Assembly (NCBI RefSeq): GCF_029892845.1
Contig: NZ_JARXVT010000003.1
Span: forward strand, 1-64,000
Length of the DNA stretch: 64,000 nt
Reading direction: 5' to 3'
From: Aurantimicrobium minutum
Lineage (GTDB): Bacteria; Actinomycetota; Actinomycetes; Actinomycetales; Microbacteriaceae
Part shown: positions 43,513-54,579 of the stretch, one piece after another
How positions within the stretch are numbered: the stretch's first letter is position 1
How the letters are laid out: each line of letters begins with the position of its first letter
The notes under the pieces: model-generated
Told to the model about the DNA's origin: nothing
Seen by the model: only the letters and a program-made list of their open reading frames with translations
The model's database searches: none
Translations under genes and position numbers: made by a program

Positions 43513-44450
43513 TCCTCGAACTCCCCGACACCACCACCGCCAAGGTTGCCAAGGAACTGGTCAACCTCCGCGAAGAAGGTGGCGCTGTTGCGCTTGGTCG
43601 TGTGCTCACCCTTCTCATCTCCACCACCATTGGCGAAGAAGAAGAGGCCATTGCCGCGGCAAATGAAGCATCTCGCGAGCACCCTATGCGCGTCATTGTG
43701 CTCTCAGTGATTGAACCAGAACACTCCATTTCGAACCGTCTCGACGCGGAAGTCCGCGTCGGTGGTGACGCAGGAGCCAGTGAAGTTATTGTCTTACGCG
43801 CCTATGGCAAAGTTGGTTCGGACGAGCAGGGTCTCGTCACCGGCCTGCTTCTTCCCGACACCCCTGTGGTGGCATGGTGGCCAGGTGCTGCTCCTGAGAA
43901 GGTTTCTGAATCTCCTCTGGGCAAGATCGCGCAGTGCCGCATCACCGATGCAGCATCGCAGGCAGACCCCATCGAGGCTCTAGCCGATCTTTCCAAGACC
44001 TATGCCCCTGGCGATGCAGACTTTGCCTGGACTCGCTTGACTCTGTGGCGAACCCAGCTCGCTGCTGTTCTCGACCAGCCACCTTATGAGCCCATCACCG
44101 AAGCTCACGTCACCTCCACACCAGACTTCCCCTCGGCGAAGATGCTGGCCGCGTGGTTGCAACTGCAACTGGGTGTTCCCGTCTCGTGCGATCTCACTCA
44201 CACTGGCCTGAGCTGGGGCGGCATCCACGGCGTTCGCTTGGTTCGCCCTTCCGGCGACATCGAGCTCACCCGAGTTGAGCCATCCGTAGCACGCCTGAAG
44301 CAACCCAACCAGCCCACGCACGAGATTGCGATGCCCCGCAGAAGCTTACGTGACTGCTTGGCTGAGGAACTGCGTCGTCTTGATCCTGATGAGGTCTATG
44401 GCCGCGTTGTGACTGAAGGCTTGCCCCAGATCATTGTGACCGCCAAGTGA
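43509..44450 (+). CDS. opcA: Glucose-6-phosphate dehydrogenase assembly protein OpcA
   Basis: ATG 43509 overlaps the zwf stop by 4 bp and gives 313 residues. The OpcA features include LVNLREEGGAVALGRVLTLL near residue 18, GLLLPDTPVVAWWPGAAP in the middle, and LAEELRRLDPDEVYGRVV near the end. OpcA helps Zwf fold or work and is well known in actinobacteria and cyanobacteria. Confidence 0.94.
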   Translation: MILELPDTTTAKVAKELVNLREEGGAVALGRVLTLLISTTIGEEEEAIAAANEASREHPMRVIVLSVIEPEHSISNRLDAEVRVGGDAGASEVIVLRAYGKVGSDEQGLVTGLLLPDTPVVAWWPGAAPEKVSESPLGKIAQCRITDAASQADPIEALADLSKTYAPGDADFAWTRLTLWRTQLAAVLDQPPYEPITEAHVTSTPDFPSAKMLAAWLQLQLGVPVSCDLTHTGLSWGGIHGVRLVRPSGDIELTRVEPSVARLKQPNQPTHEIAMPRRSLRDCLAEELRRLDPDEVYGRVVTEGLPQIIVTAK

Positions 44451-45184
44451 GCGAAGAAACCACGCTCGAAGCGTATGCAGACAAGCAAGAACTCATCGAC
44501 AACATTGATGAGATTTTTGAAGAAGCCGTGAAAGAACTCCTCGTGGAACAGCCCGCTGTTCACGTCGTTTTGACCGGTGGAACCGTCGGTATCGCACTGC
44601 TGGAAAACATTGACCCCAGCAACAAGCTGGATTGGTCTCGAATCCACCTGTGGTGGGGCGACGAGCGCTTCGTTCCTGCCGGTCACGCTGACCGCAACGA
44701 GGGACAGGCAACAGCTGCTCTCATCCACCGCCTCCCTATCCCCGCAGAGAATGTCCACCGCATGCCTGCCTCTGACGCAGGAATGACGCTGGATGAGGCA
44801 GTTGACGCTTATGACGATGAACTAGCGAAGTACTGGCCAGAACTCCCTGAGTTCGACATCACGTTCTTAGGCGTGGGACCTGATGCGCATATCGCTAGCT
44901 TGTTCCCCGGTCTAGAAGGCATCGAAGTCGATGACCGTGCTGTGATTGCCGTGCGCAACTCCCCCAAGCCACCGGCAGAACGCATCAGCCTGACACTGCC
45001 TGCACTCAACAACTCCAAGAACGTCTGGATCGTCGCCTCTGGCGAGGACAAGGCAGATGCGATCTATGCCGCTTTCACCTCTGAAAGTGCCTCAGAAGCG
45101 CCTGTGAGCGCCGTTGAGGGCATTGAAGAGACTGTGTTCTTCACGGACGAGGCAGCAGCAGCTCGCCTCATCGACGAGAACTAG
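44447..45184 (+). CDS. pgl: 6-phosphogluconolactonase
   Basis: 245 residues. The GTG start overlaps the opcA stop (GTGA). Motifs: VVLTGGTVGIALLE, WSRIHLWWGDERFVPAGHADRNEG and FLGVGPDAHIASLFPG. It hydrolyses the lactone made by Zwf. It closes the operon. Its stop is directly next to that of the convergent HAD gene with no visible terminator. Confidence 0.95.
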   Translation: MSEETTLEAYADKQELIDNIDEIFEEAVKELLVEQPAVHVVLTGGTVGIALLENIDPSNKLDWSRIHLWWGDERFVPAGHADRNEGQATAALIHRLPIPAENVHRMPASDAGMTLDEAVDAYDDELAKYWPELPEFDITFLGVGPDAHIASLFPGLEGIEVDDRAVIAVRNSPKPPAERISLTLPALNNSKNVWIVASGEDKADAIYAAFTSESASEAPVSAVEGIEETVFFTDEAAAARLIDEN

Positions 45185-45838
45185 CTAGCGCAGCCTGCTC
45201 GAGGCAGGAATGTGGAGAGCACCATCGTGGTAACTCACACCCTCAAGGCTTTTCACGACGATGTTCACATCGGTATCCAGGGCTACCTGTGTGACACCGA
45301 TCACCTGTGCGGCACCAGCAGCGAGACCTGCCTGAATACCGGCAGCAGCATCTTCGAAGACAATGCACTCCCCTGGCGCTAACCCTAAGTTCTGCGCTCC
45401 GCGCAGATAAGGGTCAGGGTAAGGCTTGCCGAGTTCCACGTCTTCAGACGAGACCAACTCGGCAGGAACGGGCAAACCAGCAGCACGCAGTCGTGCAGCA
45501 CCTAAACGCGGGTTAGCTGAGGTGCAGACAGTCCACATCCCCGGAGTGAGTGAGGTGAGGAGCTCAACAGCACCTGGCAGCGGCTTGGTCAGGCTAGAAG
45601 AATCCTGCTCAAGCTGGTGAATATAGGCAACAGCTTCGTCATAGAGATCATCCGCGACATGCCTGCGAACCATGTCCTCTGCGCGGATCCCTGCATTCGA
45701 GCGATCGCTCCAGTCAAAATCCGGGGCAAACTTCTTCGACCAGGCATCCCAGGCTTCAACAGCAGCACCATGGCTGTCGACAAGGACACCGTCGTTATCA
45801 AAGAGCAAGCCAGCAACTGGAATCACGAGGTCAGACAA
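45185..45838 (-). CDS. HAD-superfamily phosphatase, beta-phosphoglucomutase-like
   Basis: 217 residues. The HAD motifs are LFDNDGVLVDSHGAAVEAW (nucleophile Asp and the second Asp), CTSANPR for the Thr/Ser motif, Lys in DVELGKPYPDPYLRGA, and VFEDAAAGIQAGLAAG. It is similar to sugar-phosphate phosphatases of the YfbT/DOG family. The substrate is probably a small sugar phosphate. It is the last gene of the glycolysis run, after a hairpin at 45871-45900. Confidence 0.87.
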   Translation of the reverse strand: MSDLVIPVAGLLFDNDGVLVDSHGAAVEAWDAWSKKFAPDFDWSDRSNAGIRAEDMVRRHVADDLYDEAVAYIHQLEQDSSSLTKPLPGAVELLTSLTPGMWTVCTSANPRLGAARLRAAGLPVPAELVSSEDVELGKPYPDPYLRGAQNLGLAPGECIVFEDAAAGIQAGLAAGAAQVIGVTQVALDTDVNIVVKSLEGVSYHDGALHIPASSRLR

Positions 45839-45870
45839 GGCGACTCTTTCTTCGTTAGGAACAGATAAAA

Positions 45871-45900
45871 ATATAGCCCCTGATTTCTCAGGGGCTATAT
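45871..45900. terminator. Terminator after rbpA
   Basis: A perfect 13-bp stem: ATATAGCCCCTGA (45871-45883) and TCAGGGGCTATAT (45888-45900), with loop TTTC and A/T-rich flanks. It lies 4 bases past the rbpA stop, before the HAD gene. It shares the CCCCTG/CAGGGG core with two other terminators here. Confidence 0.85.
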
Positions 45901-45904
45901 GAAG

Positions 45905-46273
45905 CTACTTAGTGGGCTTGACCGTTCCGCGGCGGACGCGAAGCTGGTGAAGAGCATCTTCGAGAATCTGCTCAGCCTCTTCCTCGGTGCGACGTTCTTT
46001 CACATAGGCAAGGTGAGTCTTGTAAGGCTCAAGCTTGGCAAGCTCAGGTGGGTTTGCCTTGTCGCGACCTGCGGGAAGACCAGACTGTGGGCAGTCGATG
46101 ATCTCAGGAATTTCTTCTTCAGGCAGGTTTGCTGCGAAGTAACGTACTGTCTCGTTACCGAGAGCATCCCAGTAAGAGATAGCAATACGTTCTGCGTGAA
46201 TACCGTGATCTTGTTCTCCCATGGGTCCCGCGCCAACGCGCGAGCCACGGATTGCACTTCCGCCGGATGCCAT
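45905..46273 (-). CDS. rbpA: RNA polymerase-binding protein RbpA
   Basis: 122 residues. The features are RVGAGPMGEQDHG near the N-terminus (the basic linker-type region), then a core with a CPQSGLPAG cysteine and a helical end with RRTEEEAEQILEDALHQLR. RbpA binds the main sigma factor and the polymerase and aids open complex formation in actinobacteria. It is 2 bp after secG. Confidence 0.93.
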   Translation of the reverse strand: MASGGSAIRGSRVGAGPMGEQDHGIHAERIAISYWDALGNETVRYFAANLPEEEIPEIIDCPQSGLPAGRDKANPPELAKLEPYKTHLAYVKERRTEEEAEQILEDALHQLRVRRGTVKPTK

Positions 46274-46275
46274 AG

Positions 46276-46524
46276 TTATGCTCCTTGGAACTTAGTAATG
46301 AGGCCCAGCAGGATGATGCAAGTAATCCAGATCAGGCCCAAAATGATGGTGATGCGGTTGAGGTTACGCTCAGCCACACCAGAGGATCCCAGAGTCGAGC
46401 TCATGCCGCCACCGAACATATCGGAGACGCCGCCACCGCGACCCTTGTGGAGGAGGATCAGCAGGGTGAGGAGCAGGCTCGTGATGCCGAGCAGCACCTG
46501 CAGAACAATCTGAAGAATTTCCAT
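46276..46524 (-). CDS. secG: Preprotein translocase subunit SecG
   Basis: 82 residues with two membrane helices (about 5-25 and 55-75). The linking loop is LLHKGRGGGVSDMFGGGMSS, the SecG hallmark. It assists SecYE in protein export. The gene follows tpiA, a conserved pairing in many Gram-positive bacteria. Confidence 0.94.
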   Translation of the reverse strand: MEILQIVLQVLLGITSLLLTLLILLHKGRGGGVSDMFGGGMSSTLGSSGVAERNLNRITIILGLIWITCIILLGLITKFQGA

Positions 46525-46541
46525 AGCTACAGTCTACCCGA

Positions 46542-47327
46542 CTAGATAACGTGCTTCTGGAAACGAGCAATGCTCGAGAACTCAGCAACGTCCAGGCTGG
46601 CACCACCGACGAGAGCACCGTCGATGTTGGGCTGACGCATGAAGCCAGCGATGTTGTTGGCCTTGACCGAACCGCCGTAGAGAATGCGAGTGCGCTGCGC
46701 TGCAGCGTCACCCAGAACTTCTCCCAGTGCCACGCGAATTGCAGCACAGACAGCTTCTGCTTGCTCTTCGGTTGCGACCTTGCCGGTGCCGATAGCCCAG
46801 ACAGGTTCGTAAGCGATCACGATGTCTGCATCCTGAGAGACACCCTCGAGTGCCTTCTTCAGCTGTGCCACAGGAACAGCAGAAGGACCAAACTCTTCAA
46901 GCTCTGCTTCGGTTTCACCCACGCACAGAACAGGAACGACACCGTGCTTGAGCGCAGCCTTGACCTTGTTGCCCACGATTTCGTCGTTCTCGCCGTGGTA
47001 CTGGCGACGCTCTGAGTGACCAATGATCACATAAGAGCAGCCCAGTGCCTTGAGGAATCCACCAGGAATCTCACCGGTGTATGCGCCGGAATCGTGCATG
47101 GAAATGTCCTGAGCCCCGTAAGCGAGTTCGAGCTTGTCTGCTTCAACCAGGTTCTGCACCGAACGAATGTCGGTGAAGGGTGGGAAGACCGAAACTTCAA
47201 CGTCGGTGTACTTGTGGTTGGCGTCCTTGAGGGTCCATGCCAGCTTCTGAACGAAGGCGATTGCCTGGAGGTGATCCAGGTTCATCTTCCAGTTACCCGC
47301 GATAAGCGGGGTACGAGTGTTTACCAT
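46542..47327 (-). CDS. tpiA: Triosephosphate isomerase
   Basis: 261 residues, a TIM barrel. The catalytic Glu is in [16 protein letters not shown] (about residue 170) and the His in [14 protein letters not shown] (about 100). NWKMN lies near the N-terminus. It interconverts dihydroxyacetone phosphate and glyceraldehyde-3-phosphate. It overlaps pgk by 7 bp. Confidence 0.97.
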   Translation of the reverse strand: MVNTRTPLIAGNWKMNLDHLQAIAFVQKLAWTLKDANHKYTDVEVSVFPPFTDIRSVQNLVEADKLELAYGAQDISMHDSGAYTGEIPGGFLKALGCSYVIIGHSERRQYHGENDEIVGNKVKAALKHGVVPVLCVGETEAELEEFGPSAVPVAQLKKALEGVSQDADIVIAYEPVWAIGTGKVATEEQAEAVCAAIRVALGEVLGDAAAQRTRILYGGSVKANNIAGFMRQPNIDGALVGGASLDVAEFSSIARFQKHVI

Positions 47328-48532
47328 CCGAGGACCTCCAGGCCAGGTAGACGCTTGCCCTCGAGGAATTCGAGGCTGGCTCCACCACCGGTTGAAATGT
47401 GACCGAACTGGTCATCTGCGAAACCAAGAATGCGCACAGCAGCAGCTGAGTCGCCGCCACCGACAACGCTGAGGCCGTCGACTTCCGTCAGTGCCTGAGC
47501 AATTGCGCGAGTGCCTTCGGCGAAGGCAGGAATTTCAAACACACCTGCAGGGCCATTCCAGAACACTGTCTTGGATGCCTTGATCTGCTCAGCGAATGCT
47601 TTGCCGGTGTCGGGTCCAATGTCGAGGCCCATCCCTGTTGCACCAAAAGCGGTGTCTTCCAGGGCGTCTGCAGGAGCAATGACGTGCTCTGCATCTGCGC
47701 CAAACGTGCTAGCCATCACGATGTCGGTAGGAAGAATGATCTTCACGCCACGCGCTTCCGCATCTGCGATGTAACCGCGAACGGTGTCGAGCTGGTCAAC
47801 CTCAAGAAGGCTGGCACCGACTTTGTAGCCCTGAGCCGCGAGGAAGGTGAAGACCATGCCGCCGCCCACCAAGATGGTGTCGACGCGAGGAAGCAGGTGG
47901 GAAATCACACCGAGCTTGTCAGAGACCTTAGAACCACCGAGAACGACCGTGTAGGGGCGCTCTGGGTTTTCGGTGAGGCGATCGAGAACATCGAGTTCAG
48001 TCTCGATGAGCAGACCTGCTGCGCTAGGAACCAGCTTGGCCAGGTCGTAGACAGAAGCCTGCTTGCGGTGAACAACACCGAAGCCATCAGAGACGAGAAC
48101 GTCACCCAATTCTGCGAGCTGTGCAGCGAATGCGCCACGCTCAGTTTCGTCCTTGGCGGTCTCCCCTGGGTTGAAACGCAGGTTCTCGAGAACAGCAATC
48201 TGGCCATCAGCCAGAGCAGAAACCGTGGCCGTTGCCGAGTCACCGACGGTGTCGGTAGCGAAAGCAACAGGCTTGCCGAGCAATTCACCGAGGCGAGTTG
48301 CTGCGGGTTCGAGGCTGTACTTAGCCTCTGGTGCTCCGTCAGGACGCCCGAGGTGGCTCATCACCACGACACGGGCGCCCTGATCGAGCAGAGCGTTCAA
48401 TGTTGGCAGAGACGCACGGATACGTCCGTCGTCAGTAATCACACCATCCTTGAGCGGGACGTTGAGGTCGCAGCGGACCAAAACGCGCTTGCCAGCAAGC
48501 GAACCGAGTGAGGAAAGGGTGCGAAGTGCCAT
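47321..48532 (-). CDS. pgk: Phosphoglycerate kinase
   Basis: 403 residues with the two-lobe PGK fold. Motifs: [14 protein letters not shown] near the start, [22 protein letters not shown], and [13 protein letters not shown] near the end. It makes ATP in glycolysis. ATG is preceded by AAGAAGG. It lies between gap and tpiA. Confidence 0.97.
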   Translation of the reverse strand: MALRTLSSLGSLAGKRVLVRCDLNVPLKDGVITDDGRIRASLPTLNALLDQGARVVVMSHLGRPDGAPEAKYSLEPAATRLGELLGKPVAFATDTVGDSATATVSALADGQIAVLENLRFNPGETAKDETERGAFAAQLAELGDVLVSDGFGVVHRKQASVYDLAKLVPSAAGLLIETELDVLDRLTENPERPYTVVLGGSKVSDKLGVISHLLPRVDTILVGGGMVFTFLAAQGYKVGASLLEVDQLDTVRGYIADAEARGVKIILPTDIVMASTFGADAEHVIAPADALEDTAFGATGMGLDIGPDTGKAFAEQIKASKTVFWNGPAGVFEIPAFAEGTRAIAQALTEVDGLSVVGGGDSAAAVRILGFADDQFGHISTGGGASLEFLEGKRLPGLEVLGW

Positions 48533-48547
48533 ATTGAATTACCTTCT

Positions 48548-49630
<1,083 letters not shown>

Positions 49631-49638
49631 TCAGTAGG

Positions 49639-49672
49639 AACGGGTGCCCCGAAAAGCTTCGAGACACCCGTT
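49639..49672 (-). terminator. Terminator after sodA
   Basis: AACGGGTG (49639-49646) and CACCCGTT (49665-49672), with an inner CGAA...TTCG stem. It lies 9 bases after the sodA stop and before gap. A short T-containing stretch follows on the minus strand. It separates sodA from the glycolysis genes. Confidence 0.7.
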
Positions 49673-49680
49673 GTCAACTA

Positions 49681-50307
49681 CTAAGAGAATAGCAGGACGC
49701 TGGATGCGCCCTTGCGTGCAGCGTCGAAACGCGCCGAAACATCAGCCCAGTTGATGATGTTCCAGAATGCATTGACGTAGTCACCCTTCACGTTCTTGTA
49801 GTCCAGGTAGAAGGCGTGCTCCCACATGTCGAGCATAAGCAGAGGAATGGTTCCTGCTGCAATGTTGCCCTGCTGGTCATAGAGCTGCTCAATGATGAGG
49901 TTCTTGCCCAGTGCATCCCATGCCAGGAATGCCCAGCCCGAGCCCTGCAGACCGAGTGCAACAGCGTTGAACTGTGCCTTGAATGCGTCGAAGGATCCGA
50001 AGAATTCATCGATTGCTGCAGCGAGTTCGCCGGTGGGGCGTTCTTCAGAACCGGGGGTCAGGTTCTTCCAGAAGATGGAGTGGTTGGTGTGACCACCGAG
50101 GTGGAATGCCAGGTCCTTTTGGAGTTTGTTGATGTTCGCGAAATCGTTCTTCTCGCGAGCTTCTGCCAGCTTCTCGAGTGCCATGTTTGCACCGTCAACG
50201 TATGCCTTGTGGTGCTTGCTGTGGTGCAGCTCCATGATGGTTGCGCTGATGTGCGGTGCGAGAGCTGCGTAGTCGTAGTCCAGCTCGGGCAGTGTGTAGT
50301 TAGCCAC
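49681..50307 (-). CDS. sodA: Superoxide dismutase (Mn/Fe)
   Basis: 208 residues. Metal-binding features: [14 protein letters not shown] with the first His, then [15 protein letters not shown], and the [13 protein letters not shown] motif with Asp and His. It starts with GTG after AAGGAG. Whether Mn or Fe is used cannot be safely told. It lies between whiA and gap, with its own terminator. Confidence 0.95.
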   Translation of the reverse strand: MANYTLPELDYDYAALAPHISATIMELHHSKHHKAYVDGANMALEKLAEAREKNDFANINKLQKDLAFHLGGHTNHSIFWKNLTPGSEERPTGELAAAIDEFFGSFDAFKAQFNAVALGLQGSGWAFLAWDALGKNLIIEQLYDQQGNIAAGTIPLLMLDMWEHAFYLDYKNVKGDYVNAFWNIINWADVSARFDAARKGASSVLLFS

Positions 50308-50401
50308 GGTGTTCTCCTTAGAACGTGCGTTGGGGTCTTACTGGTGTTAACCGTCTCGGCTTCAAGTTTATTGCCGAAATCGGGTGGTTTTTTGTGGAAA
50401 G

Positions 50402-51376
50402 TTAGGCGTCGATGTCGTCGGGAACAGCTGATTCAGTCCCCGGAACTCCGAGATCCTGAGCACGCTTGTCCGCCATGGCGAGCAAACGGCGAATACGACC
50501 AGCGACGGCATCCTTAGTCATCGGAGGATCAGCGTGGTGTCCCAGCTCATCCAGGCTGGCGTCACGGAAGTTCAGACGCAACTCCCCTGCATACTTGAGG
50601 TGTTCAGGGATGTCATCACCCAAGAGCTCGAGAGCGCGCTCTACGCGAGCACAGGCTGCGACTGCTGCTTGAGCAGAACGACGCAGGTTGGCGTCATCGA
50701 AGTTGACCAGACGGTTCGCCGTTGCGCGCACCTCGCGACGCTGACGAAGCTCTTCCCAGTTCTTAACGGTCTCGGTCGCACCCATGATCGTGAGCACTGC
50801 AGAAATAGCTTCGTCCTCGCGGATCACAACACGGTGAACTCCGCGAACTTCGCGGGCCTTAGCAGCGAACTGCAGGCGGTTTGCTGCCCCCACGAGAGCC
50901 ATAGCGGCCTCGTTGGTGGGGCAGACGATTTCAAGTGCTGCCGAACGGCCTGGGTCGGTCAGTGATCCTGCTGCCAGGAATGCACCACGCCAGATAGCCG
51001 AAAGGTCTTCTATATTTCCCGTGGTGAGCTTGTTGGGCAGGCCGCGGATGGGGCGACGACGTGCATCGAGGAGACCGGTCTGACGGGCAAGTGTTTCACC
51101 GTCAAGCACGCGCACCAAGAATGTGGGAGCATTCTTTCCACCAGAGTTAGGTGAGAGTCGACCTTCGGAACGCACACCGTAGATCTCTGCCAAGTCTTTG
51201 CGCACGCGGGTGGCAAGTTCTTGGGAGTCCAGCTCTGCTTCAACCGCGATGCGTCCTGAGATGGTGTGCAGACCACCAGCAAAGCGCAGCACAGTAGCCA
51301 ACTCTGCGGTGCGCACGCTCGTTTTGCCCGCGCCAACGGTAATCAATTCTTGTTTGACGTTCTCAGTGAGACCCAT
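50402..51376 (-). CDS. whiA: DNA-binding protein WhiA
   Basis: 324 residues. The N-terminal part resembles a LAGLIDADG homing endonuclease fold without the catalytic acids, and the C-terminal helix-turn-helix has [34 protein letters not shown]. It is a cell-division and developmental regulator in actinobacteria; in Streptomyces it recognises GACAC sites. It follows rapZ by 49 bp without a yvcK gene between. Confidence 0.95.
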   Translation of the reverse strand: MGLTENVKQELITVGAGKTSVRTAELATVLRFAGGLHTISGRIAVEAELDSQELATRVRKDLAEIYGVRSEGRLSPNSGGKNAPTFLVRVLDGETLARQTGLLDARRRPIRGLPNKLTTGNIEDLSAIWRGAFLAAGSLTDPGRSAALEIVCPTNEAAMALVGAANRLQFAAKAREVRGVHRVVIREDEAISAVLTIMGATETVKNWEELRQRREVRATANRLVNFDDANLRRSAQAAVAACARVERALELLGDDIPEHLKYAGELRLNFRDASLDELGHHADPPMTKDAVAGRIRRLLAMADKRAQDLGVPGTESAVPDDIDA

Positions 51377-51425
51377 ATCCCCAGATTCCTCTTTGTTTCT
51401 TCAGTAATGATGTGTTGCGTGGTCG

Positions 51426-52310
51426 CTATTCGCGACCAAAATCTCTGTGCTTAACCCGCACAACAACGCCCGGAAGTTCGGCGAGCCGCTTGGCAAGCTC
51501 CTCAGTGAGCGCCACCGAGCGATGCTTACCTCCGGTGCAGCCAATCGCAATCGTGGCGTGACGCTTATTCTCACGCTGGTAACCGGCAAGAACGGGCTCA
51601 AGTGCTTTGGCGTAGTTCTCTACAAATTCCATGGCACCAGGCTGGCCCAAGACGTAGTCAGAGACGGCCTTGTCCATGCCGGTACTCCCCCGCAGTTCTG
51701 GAATCCAGAATGGGTTGGGCAAGAAGCGACCGTCGGCAATGAGGTCAGCATCAGTGGGAGTTCCGTATTTGAAGCCGAAGCTCATGAGGTTCAGGCGAAC
51801 ACCAGCGGTGTCTTCTTGAGCAAATTGCTCAGTAATCAGGGTGGAGAGCTGGTGAATGTTGAGATCGCTGGTGTCAACCACGATGTCACTGCTTTCACGC
51901 AGTGCCGTCATGCGTGAACGCTCTGCCAGGATGCCTTCCAGGATCGTTCCATCGCCCTGAAGGGGGTGCGGACGACGCACAGACTCAAAACGACGAACCA
52001 GCGAGGCATCAGTGGCATCCAGGAACAGGACACGAACGACCGTGTCCACGGGCATGGATTGAATGATCTCTTGCAAGTTCTCAAAGAAGTCGCGGCCACG
52101 AACGTCGACCACAGCGGCAATCTTGGGCAGGTTGGCCCCTGCTTTATCCGCTAGCTCAACCAGAGGGCGAAGCATCTGTGGTGGCAGGTTGTCGACCACA
52201 TACCAATCGAGGTCTTCCAGGGCGTTGCCCACAGTAGAGCGACCAGCGCCAGACAAACCGGTGACGATGAGCACTTCCTGCTTGGTGCGGGATTGCTCGG
52301 GCATAGTCAC
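51426..52310 (-). CDS. rapZ: RNase adapter protein RapZ
   Basis: 294 residues. Walker A is VTGLSGAGRSTVGNALEDL near residue 20, Walker B lies near KIAAVVDVRGRDF, and the C-terminal domain has IAIGCTGGKHRSVALTEELAKRL, the RapZ signature. The protein binds nucleotides and, in Escherichia coli, controls sRNA decay; in actinobacteria its role is less clear. It starts the rapZ-whiA pair. Confidence 0.94.
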   Translation of the reverse strand: MTMPEQSRTKQEVLIVTGLSGAGRSTVGNALEDLDWYVVDNLPPQMLRPLVELADKAGANLPKIAAVVDVRGRDFFENLQEIIQSMPVDTVVRVLFLDATDASLVRRFESVRRPHPLQGDGTILEGILAERSRMTALRESSDIVVDTSDLNIHQLSTLITEQFAQEDTAGVRLNLMSFGFKYGTPTDADLIADGRFLPNPFWIPELRGSTGMDKAVSDYVLGQPGAMEFVENYAKALEPVLAGYQRENKRHATIAIGCTGGKHRSVALTEELAKRLAELPGVVVRVKHRDFGRE

Positions 52311-52335
52311 TTCCTTGATATCTGGGGCGTGTTAC

Positions 52336-52371
52336 GGCGTGTCGTTCAAGACTAGCCATTTGCGACACGCC
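52336..52371. promoter_or_regulatory. Inverted repeat with GACAC motifs before rapZ-whiA
   Basis: GGCGTGTCG (52336-52344) and CGACACGCC (52363-52371) are perfectly complementary with 18 nt between, so each arm holds a GACAC core. The right arm lies in TGCGACACGCC, which is also found upstream of ftsZ at 57528-57538. It may be a WhiA-type site or an rluD terminator without a T-run. Function inferred. Confidence 0.5.
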
Positions 52372-52413
52372 GGGAAACTCCGGAGGTGTAAACCTTTGCC
52401 TAGGAGTTGAAGG

Positions 52414-53334
52414 TTATCCCGCTGCCAGAACGTCGAGAGCGTGCTGCAGATCCGCCGGATAAGGCGAAGTGAACTCCACGTACTCCCCGGTAGAAGGATG
52501 AGTGAAACCTAATTTGTGAGCATGCAGCCACTGACGAGTAAGACCGAGGCGGCCACTCAACGAGGGATCAGCCCCATAGAGGCTGTCTCCGACACAGGGG
52601 TGGCGCTGGGCGGCCATGTGCACGCGAATCTGGTGGGTGCGCCCTGTCTCCAGCTTGATCTCCAAGAGGGAGGCAAAGGGAAAGGCTTCAATCGTTGTGT
52701 AGTGCGTGACAGCATGCTTGCCGTCGTTGGTGACGGCAAACTTCCAGTCAGATCGTGGGTGGCGCCCAATAGGAGCGTCAATCGTGCCCGCCAGAGGGTC
52801 TGGGTGGCCCTGAACAACGGCATGGTAAATCTTGTTGACCTTGCGGTCATGAAAGGCCTGCTTGAGAGCGCTGTAGGCCTTCTCGCTCTTAGCTACGACC
52901 ATGAGACCCGAGGTTCCGACATCAAGGCGGTGAACGATTCCTGCACGTTCAGCAGCACCGGAGGTAGCTATGGTGAATCCTGAGGCGGCTAGTGCACCGA
53001 GGACAGTGGGGCCATCCCAGCTTGCTGCAGGGTGTGCCGCAACGCCGACCGGCTTATCCACCACGACAAAGTCATCATCGTCATAGACGATGCCGAAATC
53101 GGGAACCATCATCGGTACGATCTCGGGGCCACGCTTTTCTTCCCAAGAGACCGTCAAGTGAGCTTCAGCACGAAGCTTGTCTGATTTACCCAGGGGAACA
53201 CCGTTTTGCTCAACGCCGCCGGCTTCAGCAATCTCTGCTGCCTGGGTTCGTGAAAAACCAAAGAGTCGGGCTAGCCCTGCATCAACCCGGACGCCATCAA
53301 GACCATCCGGAACGGGAGTGGATCTAGTTTCCAC
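52414..53334 (-). CDS. RluA-family pseudouridine synthase (RluD-like)
   Basis: GTG 53334 overlaps the lspA end by 11 bp and gives [20 protein letters not shown], the usual opening in this family; 306 residues. The frame is open to 53406. An N-terminal S4 domain (about 15-75) precedes the catalytic core, with the Asp in [16 protein letters not shown] and [12 protein letters not shown]. It modifies uridine in 23S rRNA or tRNA; the position is uncertain. It follows lspA, as in many bacteria. Confidence 0.92.
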   Translation of the reverse strand: METRSTPVPDGLDGVRVDAGLARLFGFSRTQAAEIAEAGGVEQNGVPLGKSDKLRAEAHLTVSWEEKRGPEIVPMMVPDFGIVYDDDDFVVVDKPVGVAAHPAASWDGPTVLGALAASGFTIATSGAAERAGIVHRLDVGTSGLMVVAKSEKAYSALKQAFHDRKVNKIYHAVVQGHPDPLAGTIDAPIGRHPRSDWKFAVTNDGKHAVTHYTTIEAFPFASLLEIKLETGRTHQIRVHMAAQRHPCVGDSLYGADPSLSGRLGLTRQWLHAHKLGFTHPSTGEYVEFTSPYPADLQHALDVLAAG

Positions 53335-54013
53335 CTGCGCCACCGTCTCCGAACGAGCCACCGTCAAAACCACCATCGACAGTTCCATCAATCCCGACAG
53401 ATTCACTGCCGCCTAAGACGCTGGAAGTTGTTCCGGCAGCACCGAGAAGAACAGTTGCACCAGCATCTGTCGTTTCAGGCTTGCGGTTTTTGCGAGGCTC
53501 ACGCGTGCCATCAATGTGGATGCCCAGCAGCGTCAGCAGAACAAGCAGGCACATGCTGGAGACGATGGCAATGTCAGCCACGTTATAAATCGCAGGCATC
53601 ATCCAAGGCGTTGAGATGAAATCAATGACGAGGCCGTTACCAAAGGAAACGACGCCTTCACCATTTTCTTTGGTCAATCGATCGGTCAAGTTACCGAGCG
53701 TGCCACCCAGAAGAAGGCCGAAAACTGCTGCCCATGCGATGGAGCGAATCTTGCGAGCAAAAACAATGATGACGACTGTGACGACCGCGGCCAAGATCGA
53801 GAACACCCAGGTTGTTCCCGAGGACAGCGAGAACGCTGCACCGGGGTTACGCACGAAATAGAACTGCAGGAAATTACCAAGTACTGGTTCACTCACACCT
53901 TCGGTGAGGGTCGACATGACCCACATCTTGCTGAGCTGGTCAGCAGTGTAGACAACGACAGCAGTAATGCCGAGAAGCGTCAATACAGCCCAAATGGGCC
54001 GTTTAACAGCCAC
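53324..54013 (-). CDS. lspA: Lipoprotein signal peptidase with long glycine-rich tail
   Basis: 229 residues. The four-helix aspartyl protease has [29 protein letters not shown] with the first catalytic Asp, and [12 protein letters not shown] with the second. After the last helix (ends about residue 168) there is a cytosolic tail of about 60 residues, with a basic stretch and then a Gly/Asp/Ser-rich end ([17 protein letters not shown]). Typical LspA is about 160-190 residues, so the tail is extra. It cuts lipoprotein signal peptides. Confidence 0.94.
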   Translation of the reverse strand: MAVKRPIWAVLTLLGITAVVVYTADQLSKMWVMSTLTEGVSEPVLGNFLQFYFVRNPGAAFSLSSGTTWVFSILAAVVTVVIIVFARKIRSIAWAAVFGLLLGGTLGNLTDRLTKENGEGVVSFGNGLVIDFISTPWMMPAIYNVADIAIVSSMCLLVLLTLLGIHIDGTREPRKNRKPETTDAGATVLLGAAGTTSSVLGGSESVGIDGTVDGGFDGGSFGDGGAGGN

Positions 54014-54015
54014 CG

Positions 54016-54579
54016 TTAGTTCTTGGCTGAGTTAACAGCCACGTCGAGCTCATCAAGCTCCGACAACTGGGTAGAAATGAAACCACGAAGCTTTTCGCGG
54101 TATTCCTTCTCGAAACCGGTGAGTTCAGCAATACTGCTCTTGAGCTTGGACTTCTCGGTTTCGAGGGAGGACAGCTGAGACTTTGCAGTTGCTTCTGCTT
54201 CAGCAACGAGACGTGTTGCAGTCTCGTGACCTTCAGCGATGAGAGCGTCACGCTTCTCAACACCTTCACGCACGTGCTCTTCGTGAAGACGACGAGCGAG
54301 GGTGAGAAGATCGTTAGCACTAGCCGTTGCACTCGAGTCATCGACTACTGCAGGCGCAGGAGTGGAGACGGGACGAGCAGGAGCAGCAGACTCGCCGCCT
54401 TCGAGGCGTGCCTCTGCGGCTTCAAGCTTGGTGCGCAGTTCATCGTTTTCAGCGCCAAGGCGGCGAAGTTCGACAACGATCTCGTCGAGGAAGTCATCAA
54501 CCTCGTCCTGGTCGTAACCTTCGCGGAACTTCGTCTGCTGAAAGCGCTTGTTTACTACGTCTTCTGGCAGTAATGCCAT
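54016..54579 (-). CDS. divIVA: DivIVA/Wag31-family protein
   Basis: 187 residues. The N-terminal DivIVA motif is MALLPEDVVNKRFQQTKFRE then YDQDEVDDFLDEIVVELRRL. Two coiled-coil parts (about 30-65 and 95-175) are separated by a low-complexity Pro/Ala/Ser stretch. In actinobacteria it marks the poles and guides wall growth. It is 2 bp before the lspA start. Confidence 0.93.
   Translation of the reverse strand: MALLPEDVVNKRFQQTKFREGYDQDEVDDFLDEIVVELRRLGAENDELRTKLEAAEARLEGGESAAPARPVSTPAPAVVDDSSATASANDLLTLARRLHEEHVREGVEKRDALIAEGHETATRLVAEAEATAKSQLSSLETEKSKLKSSIAELTGFEKEYREKLRGFISTQLSELDELDVAVNSAKN

Noticed and set aside
47684-48511. 275-codon open frame opposite pgk
   Set aside because: Antisense shadow of a conserved enzyme gene with no family resemblance of its own.
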